Shown: positions 27,045-35,797, counted from the stretch's first letter. The stretch: 40,473 nt of DNA from Alterirhizorhabdus solaris (GCF_007785815.1 NZ_VNIM01000032.1:1-40473), one strand, 5' to 3'. Numbers and translations: made by a program. Notes: generated from the letters alone by a model not told the origin.

Positions 27045-27071
27045 CGGTTTGATCCCTAAGGTTGACGGTGT

Positions 27072-28952
27072 TCACAGCGTCTTGAGGAACTCGATCAGCG
27101 CGGCGCGCTCCTGCGGTTTCAGATAGCGGCCGATCGTGCCCGGCCGCGCCTGTGCCGGGGTGGCGGGGGATTCGAACAGGTGGCCGCCGTTGCCGTTGCC
27201 GCGAACGAACCGCCCGTCCGCGCCCACCGCGACGAGCCGGAAGCCGCCGTCGATCGGCCCGGTGCGGTAGCCGACCTTGACCGGATCGAACTCCCGGTTG
27301 GCGAGCCAGAAGCTGCGCGGCCGTTCGTCCCACGGCGAGAGCAGATCGTAGAGCGTCGGCACCGAACCGTTGTGCAGGAATGGCGCGGTGGCCCAGATGC
27401 CGTTCAGCGGGCGTGCCTTGTAGGCGGGCCGCGCCGTCCCGTCGGCCTCGCGCACCACGGCGCGGATGCCGTTGGGGCGGAACCCGTCGATCGCCGCGCG
27501 ATCTGCGACGGGCGTGGGCGGGGTGCGGCTGTCGTACCAGCGATAGACGACTTTCTCGACGACGTCGCCCAGCGCCGGGCCATAGGAATAGACGCCGAGC
27601 GCCCCTTCCTGCGACAGCGGCGGCGTTTTCAGCGCATAGGCCATCGGCACGCGCACGCGGCGGCCGGCCATGTCCTCGGCCTGCGCCGGATCGGTGCCGA
27701 TCACCGCGACGGGCACGGTGGTGAGCCGCAGGTATCGCTGGCCGTGGGCGTTGGCCGGCAGCCATGCATCGCTGGTCCAGAACGCCGGTTCGTCGGTGGC
27801 GGGCAGATGGCAGCCGGCGCACATCGCGCGATACAGCGTCCGCCCCTGCTCCTTGAGCGCCACATCGATCGGCGGCAGGATACTGGCCGGCCATGCGGGC
27901 GAGTGCAGGCCGGTAAAGGCCCGCCGCGCGGTGGGCTGGGCCGGCCCGGCCAGCAGCCCCTCCATGTCGTGCAGCGCATCGACGGGCACGGTGGAGGTGA
28001 AGCGCGGCGTACTCGCCGACGTGAAGTTGACGAGCGCGCGCACCCCCATCGCCTCGCCCGCGTTCCGCACCATCGGCTGCTCGATCGAACTGTTATACTG
28101 CACCCAGTCGAACCAGTGCGTATCCCAGATATGCGGATAGGCGACGGGCGCGCTCAACGCGGCGAGGTTGGCCGGTTGGCGCATCTGATCGGCGAACACC
28201 TCGTTGCCGATCCGGTTGAGCGCGTCGAGGCGGCCGAACCCCTCCTCCACCGATCCTGCCGGCGACGGCGTCTTGAAGCGGACGATCACCGCGCCGGCCA
28301 CCGTCCGGGCCAGCTGGTTGTGCAGCCGCAGCCGGGCGATACGATTGTTGCCGGGGCCGAGCAGCCGTTTGGCGAAGCGCAGGAAGCGCGGCGGCGAGAG
28401 CGAGGTCATCGCCATCGCATCGGCCAGCCCCTTGCGGAACTTGCCCAGCTCGATCATCGCCGGGCCGCCGTCGATGAACATCTGCGTGCCCCGGTAGCTG
28501 ATCCGCCCGGTGTGGCAGGCGGCGCAGGTGAGGCCGACCTGCTCGAACGCCGCGCCCGTGGCGGGATTGACCCCGCGCGTGGCGGCGAAGCCGATGGGCA
28601 GGCCGTTCGGGTTGTCCGCCGATGTCGCGGCGGGGATGAAGCCGAAACGATCGAGATAGGCGCCGTCGCTGAACAGGCCGCGCGCGATGATCGAGGGATC
28701 GGGCTGCTCGAGCGCCAGGAACCAATCGACCGGGATCGGCAGCGTCACGGTCCCCTGCGAACGATGATGATAACGCCCGCGCTCGGCCGGCGTCCATTGC
28801 TGTTCCAGCCACATCGTCGCGCCTGCCGCGCCATACGCGGGTATGTCCGGCTTGACCGCCGGCGCGATGGCTGGCGTGGCCTGCGTCAGCGATGCGCCGG
28901 CAGCCAGCACGAGGCCGGCCAGCAGCGTGGGGATATGCCACGAGCAAGTCAT
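27072..28952 (-). CDS. Periplasmic di-heme c-type cytochrome, RoxA/fatty-acid dioxygenase-like
   Basis: A 626-residue protein with a signal peptide (MTCSWHIPTLLAGLVLAAG) and two c-heme sites, CAACH at 143-147 and CAGCH at 378-382. Blocks such as VDWFLALEQPD, FIDGGPAMIELG and ATAPFLHNGSVPTLYDLL match the di-heme group that includes RoxA (rubber oxygenase). By recall, Pseudomonas aeruginosa periplasmic enzymes that convert oleic acid to 10S-hydroperoxide and 7,10-diol are also di-heme proteins of this general kind. MauG/CcpA peroxidases are more distant. An oxygenase or peroxidase acting on an unsaturated chain is likely. The ATG at 28952 has GGAG 7 bases upstream; a longer start at 28976 is less likely. 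First gene of the operon with P450. Confidence 0.85.
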   Translation of the reverse strand: MTCSWHIPTLLAGLVLAAGASLTQATPAIAPAVKPDIPAYGAAGATMWLEQQWTPAERGRYHHRSQGTVTLPIPVDWFLALEQPDPSIIARGLFSDGAYLDRFGFIPAATSADNPNGLPIGFAATRGVNPATGAAFEQVGLTCAACHTGRISYRGTQMFIDGGPAMIELGKFRKGLADAMAMTSLSPPRFLRFAKRLLGPGNNRIARLRLHNQLARTVAGAVIVRFKTPSPAGSVEEGFGRLDALNRIGNEVFADQMRQPANLAALSAPVAYPHIWDTHWFDWVQYNSSIEQPMVRNAGEAMGVRALVNFTSASTPRFTSTVPVDALHDMEGLLAGPAQPTARRAFTGLHSPAWPASILPPIDVALKEQGRTLYRAMCAGCHLPATDEPAFWTSDAWLPANAHGQRYLRLTTVPVAVIGTDPAQAEDMAGRRVRVPMAYALKTPPLSQEGALGVYSYGPALGDVVEKVVYRWYDSRTPPTPVADRAAIDGFRPNGIRAVVREADGTARPAYKARPLNGIWATAPFLHNGSVPTLYDLLSPWDERPRSFWLANREFDPVKVGYRTGPIDGGFRLVAVGADGRFVRGNGNGGHLFESPATPAQARPGTIGRYLKPQERAALIEFLKTL

Positions 28953-29051
28953 CGCATTCTCCGGGATAAATACCATCGCAAGCTGCGCCGACTCCATGTC
29001 AGAGTCCATAGAAATATGAAAAGTCGATGCAGAAACGACTGTTACGTTTTC

Positions 29052-29080
29052 TTGACGCCACCTCGGCGTATGCGGATACT
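29052..29080 (+). promoter_or_regulatory. Sigma-70-type promoter for the patatin operon
   Basis: TTGACG (29052-29057), a 17-base spacer, then GATACT (29075-29080), predicting a transcript start near 29087. It lies in the 235-bp divergent region between the di-heme cytochrome and the small exported protein/patatin genes. The surrounding sequence is clearly richer in A and T than the genes. No matching promoter was found for the leftward operon. Confidence 0.6.
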
Positions 29081-29187
29081 CTATTACGAGTCGTGGTCGG
29101 GGCAGGCTGACCGCATGTCGCAGGATCATGCGGACGGTTTCGCATGGCCCCACATCGGGGGACGGCGGAAATGGGCAGGACGGATCG

Positions 29188-29724
29188 GTGCAGATAAGGC
29201 CGGCCCCGCTCGCATGGCTGGCACTCTCGGCGCTGCCGGCAACGGCCGCCGGGCCGATGTCGACGAGCGCCCGGATCTACGATCTCGGCCCGGCGGCACA
29301 GGCGCTGCATCGCCAATGGCAGGAGCGCGACGGGGGCTTCGTCATCGCGATCGACCGGATTCGGCTGGCACCGGCTCGGGGGATGCGCGAAGCGGCCGTC
29401 GCGGGCCATTTCAGATTGCCGCTACGCGATCGGGTGCTGCTGGGCGGGCGCGAGACGCATGTCACCGTCATATGGTCCGCCGCCAAGGAGGGCTGGGCCG
29501 AGGGCCAGGTACAGATCGAGGTGAACGGCATCCTGCGTCGCGCGACGAGCCGCCCCGTGGCGGCGCCCGCCGCCGGAGAGCGGCTCACCGTCGTGGTGCC
29601 GGCGGTGGCGGCGCGCGCGCGCGACGGCTTGTGGATCGACGTATCTCTGATCGCCCGGCAGCGCGGCATGCACAGCGCCGGACGGATCGGCATCGACGCG
29701 CTCGAAGTGGGGGTGCGGCCATGA
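29188..29724 (+). CDS. Small exported protein co-transcribed with patatin (178 aa)
   Basis: From a GTG at 29188 the protein opens with a signal-like segment (PLAWLALSALPATAAG) and continues as a beta-rich domain (GGFVIAIDRIRLAPARG, HVTVIWSAAKEGWAEGQVQI). No known family is recognised. An alternative ATG at 29128 would add 20 polar residues in front; AGGA before the GTG and the signal peptide favour 29188, with moderate certainty. The stop overlaps the patatin ATG (ATGA), so translation is coupled and the protein may assist or gate the lipase. Confidence 0.65.
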   Translation: MQIRPAPLAWLALSALPATAAGPMSTSARIYDLGPAAQALHRQWQERDGGFVIAIDRIRLAPARGMREAAVAGHFRLPLRDRVLLGGRETHVTVIWSAAKEGWAEGQVQIEVNGILRRATSRPVAAPAAGERLTVVVPAVAARARDGLWIDVSLIARQRGMHSAGRIGIDALEVGVRP

Positions 29725-32585
29725 CGTTCCAGTGGTTCGGCGGAACGAGGATACCGGCTGGTCTCGATCACGGCCCCCTCATCGACACCGCCGAGAGCGA
29801 CTATATCGCCCGGCGACGCACGGCGGTGGGCCGGCCCGACCCGGCCGGCGTGCCGCCCGCGCCGCCGATCGGCCTGGCACTATCGGGCGGCGGCATCCGG
29901 TCCGCCACTTTCTCGCTCGGCGCGCTTCGCAGCCTCAGCCGGCTGGGCTTGATCCACCGCTTCGACTATCTCTCCACCGTATCCGGCGGCGGTTATACCG
30001 GCGCCTTCTACGCCAGCCTGTTCACCCCGGCTGATCTACGCGGCGCAAACACCAGCCCGCTGCATCCGCTCAACACCCGGCCCGATCCGCTCGGCACCGA
30101 TATCGGTCAGGCCGGGATCCGCCACCTGCGCGAGAGCGGCCGCTACCTGCTGCCGGGTGGCACCGGCGATGCCGTTCGACTGGCGACGATCAGCATCCGG
30201 GGCTGGCTGGCGATCCAGCTCGTCATCGGCATGTCGCTGCTGGCTTTCTTTCTGTGCCTCAGGGTGATGCAAGCGCTCGTGCTGCACAGCCCATGGCTGA
30301 AAAGAGCCGAACTGTGGATGGTGGAAGGTGGCTTCATGGCCTGGCTGTGGCCGGCGCAGTGGATGCAGGGCTATCCGCTGGGCCGGACGCTTGTGCTGAG
30401 CTGGTTCTGGCCTTTCGTCGTCATGGCACTTCTCATCGTCGCCGCGCTCGGATGGGCGTTCTGGCTGGCCCGGCAGGACAATGTGCCGGAACGATTGTGG
30501 CAGCGCCTGCTCGGGCCGAGCTGGTTGGGGGCGATCGGCGTAGCGGCCGCCTGCCTGCTGCCGCCGCGTGGCCCGGGTGCGCTCGACACGATCCTGCTTC
30601 TGACCGGCGTGCTCGCCATCGCCGCCGCCGTGGCTTATGTCCTGGCGGAACTCTGCGACATGGCGTTCCGCGCCCGCCAGCATGGCGGCCCGACCGCGCG
30701 TATGCCGCGCGAGGAGGAGGATCGCGTCCGTACCCGCCTGACGGACTGGATGACGACATGGGTGCTGATATCGCTGATGCTCGCGGTCGTCGCCCTCGTC
30801 GAGACGATCGGGCAGACGATCTACAGCCTCTCTTTCACCGTGGAGGGTCGCGGCGTCACGCTGCCGCTGGCCGGTGGCGCGGCCATCGTCGGCGCCATTC
30901 CACTGCTGCGCCGCGTGCTGGGCTGGGTGCAGTCGATGGGCAAGGCGGGCGATCTGGCCCGTCGTTTCGGCCGGCTGATCGCCATCGCGGCGGCGCTGCT
31001 GCTGTCGCTGGCGATCCTGGCGTTCTGGGCCACGGTGGCCGAATATCTGGCCTGGCGCGGCGGCGCGATCGGATCGCTGGACGAAGTGAGCCGGTGGGCG
31101 GTGTGGCAGCGGCCGGCGACATGGGCGTTCGGCGCAGGCGCATCCGGCGAGGCGGGACTGCGGCTGCTGACGATGGGGTCGATCGCCGCCATTTTCGTGG
31201 CGACGGCGATTTCCATCGGCCTGTCGTTCGGCTTCCTGAACCTGTCCTCGTTCAGCGCCTTCTACGCCAGCCGCCTGCGTCGCGCCTATCTGGGCGCGAG
31301 CAACGTCGGGCGCACCCTGGAGGGCCTGTCCGCCGATCATGAGGATGCCGGCGACGATATCTCGCTGCACGACTATTACGCGCCCGGCAGCGGCGCGCCG
31401 CTCCACCTCCTCAACGTCACCATCAACGAGACGCGCGGCAAGGGATCGTCGCTGGTGCAACGCGACCGCAAGGGTCGACCGATGACGCTGTCACCCGCCG
31501 GCTATATCGTGCCGACCGATCGGGAAGAGCGCGTGCTGATCCCCTATCACGGATCGGGCGTGCCGGGGCAAAGTCGCACCGACCTGCCGCTGTCGCTGTG
31601 GGTGGCGGTATCGGGCGCCGCATTTTCCACCGCGCTCGGCAGCAACACGTCGCTCGGCTTCTCGTTGCTGGCCGGTCTCTCCAACCTGCGGCTAGGTTAT
31701 TGGTGGACGCCGCTCGCATCGACCCGGTGGCTGATCGGCCGGCCCATGCAATGGGTGCAGCGCTATCTGGTGACCGAGTTCTTCGCCCGCTTTTCCGGTA
31801 TCGCCGCCACGCGCTGGTATCTGACGGATGGCGGGCATTTCGAGAATAGCGGCGTTTACGAACTGGCGCGGCGGCGCGTGCCGCTGATCGTGGCGTGCGA
31901 CAACGGCGCGGACCCGGACTATTATTTCGAGGACATCGTCAATCTCACGCGCAAGCTGCGGATCGATTTCGATACCGATCTCAATTTCCTGCCGCGGGCG
32001 CAGCTGGATCTGCTGCTCGGCGCGCGATCAGCCCCCCGCGCCATCTTCGGCGAACTCAGCGAGTTGGTGCGCGTCAGCAAGGACCAGAGCAGCCGTGGCC
32101 CCTATGCCGCGATCGCCCGCATCCGCGCGCCGGCCAAGCCGGGCCGGCCCGCCTATCTGGGCACGCTGATCCTGCTGAAACCCCGGTTGAGCGGGCTGGA
32201 GATGGCCGACCTCCTCGACTACCACCGCACCAACAGGGATTTCCCGCAGCAGGCGACGAGCGACCAGTTCTTCGACGAGGCACAGTGGGAAAGCTACTAC
32301 CGGCTCGGCATCACCATCGCCGACCATGTCTTCGCGCCGCCGCCAGTCACGCCGGGCCGGCGCGGCGATCCGGTCTGGTCGCCCGCATCCCTCCGACCGA
32401 TCGACACCGCCACCTTCCCCTGGTTCGCGGAGGAATGGTCGCGGGAGCCGCAGGGCAGACAGGCGCCACCGGATCCATCGGCTCCGGAACAGACGGTAAC
32501 GCCGATTACAGGTCTCATCCGTGCAGCATTGAGCGGACTTATGCCTAGGCGCGAGCGAGGGATTTCGGGCCGCGCCGGCATCTGA
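29721..32585 (+). CDS. Large membrane-spanning patatin-like lipase
   Basis: 954 residues. The patatin oxyanion motif SGGGIRSATFSLG is at 55-67, the nucleophile S88 sits in STVSGGGYTG, and the catalytic aspartate D703 is in LTDGGHFENSG. Between serine and aspartate lies an insertion with about eight hydrophobic segments (roughly 163-188, 228-249, 267-281, 289-311, 344-362, 379-395, 418-440, 484-505), so the enzyme is built into the inner membrane. The box is T-x-S-x-G, not G-x-S-x-G. It should release fatty acids from phospholipids or other lipids. The reading frame is open far upstream, but that is antisense to the di-heme cytochrome; the ATG at 29721 overlapping the previous stop is the real start. 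Confidence 0.9.
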   Translation: MTFQWFGGTRIPAGLDHGPLIDTAESDYIARRRTAVGRPDPAGVPPAPPIGLALSGGGIRSATFSLGALRSLSRLGLIHRFDYLSTVSGGGYTGAFYASLFTPADLRGANTSPLHPLNTRPDPLGTDIGQAGIRHLRESGRYLLPGGTGDAVRLATISIRGWLAIQLVIGMSLLAFFLCLRVMQALVLHSPWLKRAELWMVEGGFMAWLWPAQWMQGYPLGRTLVLSWFWPFVVMALLIVAALGWAFWLARQDNVPERLWQRLLGPSWLGAIGVAAACLLPPRGPGALDTILLLTGVLAIAAAVAYVLAELCDMAFRARQHGGPTARMPREEEDRVRTRLTDWMTTWVLISLMLAVVALVETIGQTIYSLSFTVEGRGVTLPLAGGAAIVGAIPLLRRVLGWVQSMGKAGDLARRFGRLIAIAAALLLSLAILAFWATVAEYLAWRGGAIGSLDEVSRWAVWQRPATWAFGAGASGEAGLRLLTMGSIAAIFVATAISIGLSFGFLNLSSFSAFYASRLRRAYLGASNVGRTLEGLSADHEDAGDDISLHDYYAPGSGAPLHLLNVTINETRGKGSSLVQRDRKGRPMTLSPAGYIVPTDREERVLIPYHGSGVPGQSRTDLPLSLWVAVSGAAFSTALGSNTSLGFSLLAGLSNLRLGYWWTPLASTRWLIGRPMQWVQRYLVTEFFARFSGIAATRWYLTDGGHFENSGVYELARRRVPLIVACDNGADPDYYFEDIVNLTRKLRIDFDTDLNFLPRAQLDLLLGARSAPRAIFGELSELVRVSKDQSSRGPYAAIARIRAPAKPGRPAYLGTLILLKPRLSGLEMADLLDYHRTNRDFPQQATSDQFFDEAQWESYYRLGITIADHVFAPPPVTPGRRGDPVWSPASLRPIDTATFPWFAEEWSREPQGRQAPPDPSAPEQTVTPITGLIRAALSGLMPRRERGISGRAGI

Positions 32586-32886
32586 GCATCCATACGGCGC
32601 CTGCAGAGACGCACTTTATCTTCGCTGGATCAGCTTCAGGCACGGCAGCATCGTTGCGTCCGCAGCAAACAACGACTGACAAGAAAACTTCGGGTGACGG
32701 TATGAAGAATACGCATCTTCCGCAAATTGACTCATGCCAATATTCTTAGTTTATTTTCTCCCCAGTTTTTTACCCCAGTGCAAATCATATTTCGATACTC
32801 TAAGAAACACATGGGTCGCCTGCTTCGCACAAGAGAACACAGTTTCGCCGTAAAAAGCGTAGGTCTTCAGAAAGAAGAGGTGAACC
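32586..32886 (+). promoter_or_regulatory. AT-richer 301-bp leader/promoter region of the DyP operon
   Basis: No gene is seen. Base composition falls to roughly half GC against well over 60% in the flanking genes. TTGACT (32727-32732) with a 17-base spacer to TTTATT (32750-32755) is a candidate promoter; GATACT at 32794-32799 repeats the -10 of the patatin promoter, including the following CTA, but lacks a clear -35. GAGGTGA at 32877-32883 is a strong ribosome site for the peroxidase gene. Confidence 0.45.
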
Positions 32887-34338
32887 ATGGTCTTAGCTCT
32901 GAATAGCACTTTGCGCTGGTTGGCTGCGAGCGAGTCGGAAAAAGCTGCGCTCGCAGACATCCAGGGCAACATACTCGACGGGCATGGCCGAAAAGCCACG
33001 CGGCACGTCTTCTTGCGGTTCGGCGACGACGCCGCCGCTTCCCGCGCCTTCATCCGCGAACTCGCGCCACTGATCACATCGACGCTGGAACAGCTGACCG
33101 AGGCCAGGGCTTTCCGAGAGCACGGGGTGAGTGGCGGGCCGTTCCTCGGCTTCCTCCTTTCCTCCTCCGGCTATGCCGCGCTCGAAGTGGCGGAGAAGGC
33201 GCCCGAACCGGACGACGGCGGCGCCTTCGAGCAGGGAATGCTCGCAAGGGCGGATCTGCTGGCCGATCCCGAAGCGGGCGAACTCGACGAGCCCTACCGC
33301 CAGCGTATCGATGCCATGGTGCTGATCGGCGGCAACCCCGACGCGGCGGACAGCTGGGGATCGACCGAAACGGAGATTGCCGAGACGAGGGTCGTCAACA
33401 TCCTGCGGGGACGCGCCGACATCGTCGCGATCGAGGTCGGCCGGGCGATCTTCAAGGACAACGGCACGGACGAGCTCGGCACCCATAAGATCGAAGGCAT
33501 CGAACACTTCGGCTACGTCGACGGACGCAGCCAGCCGCTGATGCTGGACGAGCTGGTCGAACGGGAGCGCGACGAGAGCGACGGGATCAGCGTCTGGAAT
33601 CCCACGTTTCCCATCAGCCAGGTCCTCGTTCCCGATCCCGGCTCGCCTTCGACCGAGACCGGCTTCGGCAGCTTCTTCGTGTTCCGCAAGCTCGAACAGG
33701 ACGTGGCCGGATTCAAGGCGCGCGAGGAGGAAATGGGGAAGGACGAGGCCTTGGGCGCCATGGGCGAACTCATGGGCGCAACCCTGGTCGGGCGCTTCGA
33801 GGACGGCACCCCGGTGGGGCTGCAGCGGGACGACGGCGGCGACAACCCGGTCATGAACAACTTCGACTATGCCGGCGACCCCGACGGCCTGCGGTGCCCG
33901 CTCCACGCGCACATCCGCAAGACCAACCCGCGGGGCGACAGCGTGCGCGAGTTCGGCGTCAGCCTGGAGGAGGAGCGCTCGCACATCATGGCGCGCCGGG
34001 GCATGACCTACGGCCGGCGAGACCGCGTGGTGGACCCCGCGGACAAACCGCACGGCGGCGTCGGGCTGATGTTCATGTCGTTCCACAATAACCTGGCGAC
34101 CGGGTTCGAATTCACGCAGGCGAGCTGGGCCAACAACCCGGGCTTCGTCCGGGGCGGCACCGGCCGCGATCCGGTAATAGGACAGCGTGGCTCCGCCGCG
34201 GCCGAGGAGCTGACCGTCCGCACCACCTGGGGAAAGCGCGATGCCGAGACCGCCAAGGCGAGCTTCGGCGAGTTCGTGCGTCACAAGGGAGGAGAGTATT
34301 TCTTCGCCCCGGCGATCAGCACCCTGCGCGCCCTCTAA
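32887..34338 (+). CDS. DyP-type heme peroxidase
   Basis: A 483-residue dye-decolorizing peroxidase. FGYVDGRSQP carries the GxxDG motif with D212. CPLHAHIRKTNPRG gives the proximal heme ligand H342, and IMARRGMTYG holds the distal arginine (R371). The N-terminal DIQGNILDGHGR is also family-typical. The length fits the larger (C/D-like) DyP classes. No Sec or Tat signal is present, so it is cytoplasmic unless carried by a partner. It oxidises organic substrates with peroxide. The start has an excellent ribosome site. It heads a three-gene set with a lipoprotein and a helical protein, just after the patatin gene. Confidence 0.93.
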   Translation: MVLALNSTLRWLAASESEKAALADIQGNILDGHGRKATRHVFLRFGDDAAASRAFIRELAPLITSTLEQLTEARAFREHGVSGGPFLGFLLSSSGYAALEVAEKAPEPDDGGAFEQGMLARADLLADPEAGELDEPYRQRIDAMVLIGGNPDAADSWGSTETEIAETRVVNILRGRADIVAIEVGRAIFKDNGTDELGTHKIEGIEHFGYVDGRSQPLMLDELVERERDESDGISVWNPTFPISQVLVPDPGSPSTETGFGSFFVFRKLEQDVAGFKAREEEMGKDEALGAMGELMGATLVGRFEDGTPVGLQRDDGGDNPVMNNFDYAGDPDGLRCPLHAHIRKTNPRGDSVREFGVSLEEERSHIMARRGMTYGRRDRVVDPADKPHGGVGLMFMSFHNNLATGFEFTQASWANNPGFVRGGTGRDPVIGQRGSAAAEELTVRTTWGKRDAETAKASFGEFVRHKGGEYFFAPAISTLRAL

Positions 34339-34359
34339 TATAAGGCGGTTCGGCGCCGA

Positions 34360-34397
34360 CGTTCCGGCCGGCCGCAAGGCCGCGCCCGGCCGGAACG
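34360..34397 (+). terminator. GC-rich hairpin after the DyP gene
   Basis: CGTTCCGGCCGG (34360-34371) pairs perfectly with 34386-34397 around a 14-base loop. There is no T-run, so it may stabilise the 3' end of the peroxidase message or partially terminate before the lipoprotein gene. Confidence 0.5.
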
Positions 34398-34505
34398 CCC
34401 GATCGCTGCACGTCGTCTGCGCCCCGCCTTGCGGCGTTGCCCACATCGGGGGGCGAAAGCGAGGCCGCCACCATCATACCGTGTTTTCGCAATTCGGAGA
34501 TGCAG

Positions 34506-35432
34506 ATGAACCACCACCTGAGACCATCCGGCGAGGCCAACCCTGCCAGGATCGCCGCCCGGCGGACGACCGCGCTCGTCGCGGCGCTGTTCGCGGCAAC
34601 GGCTCTCGCGGGCTGCGCAAGGACGGTGTCCTCCGCCGACCTCACCGGCTTCGGCACCGCTGCGGCGGCGCTCCAGAGGCAGACGGATGCGAACTTTGCC
34701 GGAGCCGACCGCATCGCGCGTGCGGCGGCGGTGGACCGTTTCGTACGCTCTGGCACGGTCGGATTGACGGAGAAGCCGTTCCCGCCGGCCGTCCCGCCCG
34801 ACGTGGCGGCCGCCTGGCGCTCGGCACTCTTCTACCTCGAGCGCTACGGCCTCTTGCTGGGCACGCTCACCGATCCTCAGCAGGGAGCGCAGACGACGGA
34901 CGCCTTCAAACAGCTCGGCGTCGAGTTGAACGGCGGCGGCGTGGGCGCCGGCATCTCTCCCGGGGTCGCGGCGGCGTTCTCGTCGCTCGCCGGGGCGCTC
35001 GTGCAGGAGGACGCCCGGCGCAAGGCGCTTGGCGTCCTGCGACGCAACGATCCGCACGTGAGGGGACTGCTCACCGCGATGGCGGAGGCCATCGGCGCTA
35101 CTGACGGTGAAGGCCTTCGAGGCACGGTCGCCGCGGCCTGGACCGCATCCACCGGGGCGCTGCAGCGCACCTACGCCGTTGCGGCCACGCAGCATGACGA
35201 GGCGCACCAGCGGTCGATCATGAACGAGTACCTGTCCGCGCTCGGGCGCCGTCAGGCGCAGCTGAACGACCTGGCGGCGCTCAGGCAGTCGTTCCTCGCC
35301 CTCGCGGACGCGCACTCCGCAGCGGCCGACGGCTCCAAACGGCCGGTTGGCGAGCTGCTCGACGTGATCGAAGGGAGACTGGACGAGGTCCGCGATCTCG
35401 CCAAGGACATCGGGGAGGAGGGCGCGCGATGA
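34506..35432 (+). CDS. Lipoprotein of unknown function
   Basis: A 308-residue protein. A basic N-terminus and hydrophobic stretch end in the lipobox ALAGC with acylated C37, so it is membrane-anchored. The mature part is almost entirely helical, with a conserved-looking ALFYLERYGLLLGTLTDPQQG and long amphipathic helices toward the end (ELLDVIEGRLDEVRDLAKDI). No domain is recognised. Of two ATGs (34500 and 34506), the second is 6 bases from GGAG and was chosen. It overlaps the next gene by 4 bases (ATGA) and follows DyP, suggesting a membrane anchor or scaffold for the set. Confidence 0.75.
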   Translation: MNHHLRPSGEANPARIAARRTTALVAALFAATALAGCARTVSSADLTGFGTAAAALQRQTDANFAGADRIARAAAVDRFVRSGTVGLTEKPFPPAVPPDVAAAWRSALFYLERYGLLLGTLTDPQQGAQTTDAFKQLGVELNGGGVGAGISPGVAAAFSSLAGALVQEDARRKALGVLRRNDPHVRGLLTAMAEAIGATDGEGLRGTVAAAWTASTGALQRTYAVAATQHDEAHQRSIMNEYLSALGRRQAQLNDLAALRQSFLALADAHSAAADGSKRPVGELLDVIEGRLDEVRDLAKDIGEEGAR

Positions 35433-35797
35433 GCGATGCAAGCAGCACCGGAACGCCGCCTGCCGCCAATCCGGACCTGAAAGCGATGCACAGTTCCCTG
35501 GTAGCCCTCGTGGTGAAGCTCAACGCGTCGATCGACGACGCCCAGACCTCCGCCCAAGTCATCGCGATCACCGACGAGATCGCCGAGGTGAACGCGCGGG
35601 TCGGGGCCGTGGGACGCCAGCTGCTCACGCAGCAGACGGCGGCGATCAGACGCGGAGCGGCCGCGGTCGCCGAGGCGATTCCGGAGGTCGAGGCCGCGAT
35701 CAAGAAGTTCGACGACATCCGCGCCTTCGTCGGCGGCGTGACCAAGTTCCTCAGGATCGTGGACAAGGTGATCGACGTGGCGAAGGTGGTGATCTGA
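35429..35797 (+). CDS. Small all-helical protein (122 aa)
   Basis: It has a disordered Ser/Thr/Pro start, then long amphipathic helices (SSLVALVVKLNASIDDAQTS, ITDEIAEVNARVGAVGRQLL, AIPEVEAAIKKFDDIRAFVG), ending in a hydrophobic amphipathic tail (FLRIVDKVIDVAKVVI). It is likely a coiled coil or helical bundle that may associate with the membrane or with the helical lipoprotein. Its ATG overlaps the lipoprotein stop, so the two are made together. No family is recognised. Confidence 0.65.
   Translation: MSDASSTGTPPAANPDLKAMHSSLVALVVKLNASIDDAQTSAQVIAITDEIAEVNARVGAVGRQLLTQQTAAIRRGAAAVAEAIPEVEAAIKKFDDIRAFVGGVTKFLRIVDKVIDVAKVVI

Noticed and set aside
27180-29720. Very long open frame on the plus strand running in phase into the patatin gene
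   Set aside because: It is antisense to the di-heme cytochrome, which has clear CxxCH and family motifs; the frame is Arg/His/Gly-rich with no domain. The patatin start at 29721 overlaps the previous stop and begins the real protein.
30036-31460. 474-codon minus-strand frame opposite the patatin membrane domain
   Set aside because: Antisense of a membrane-protein gene; very rich in Gln, Arg, His and Pro, with no motif.
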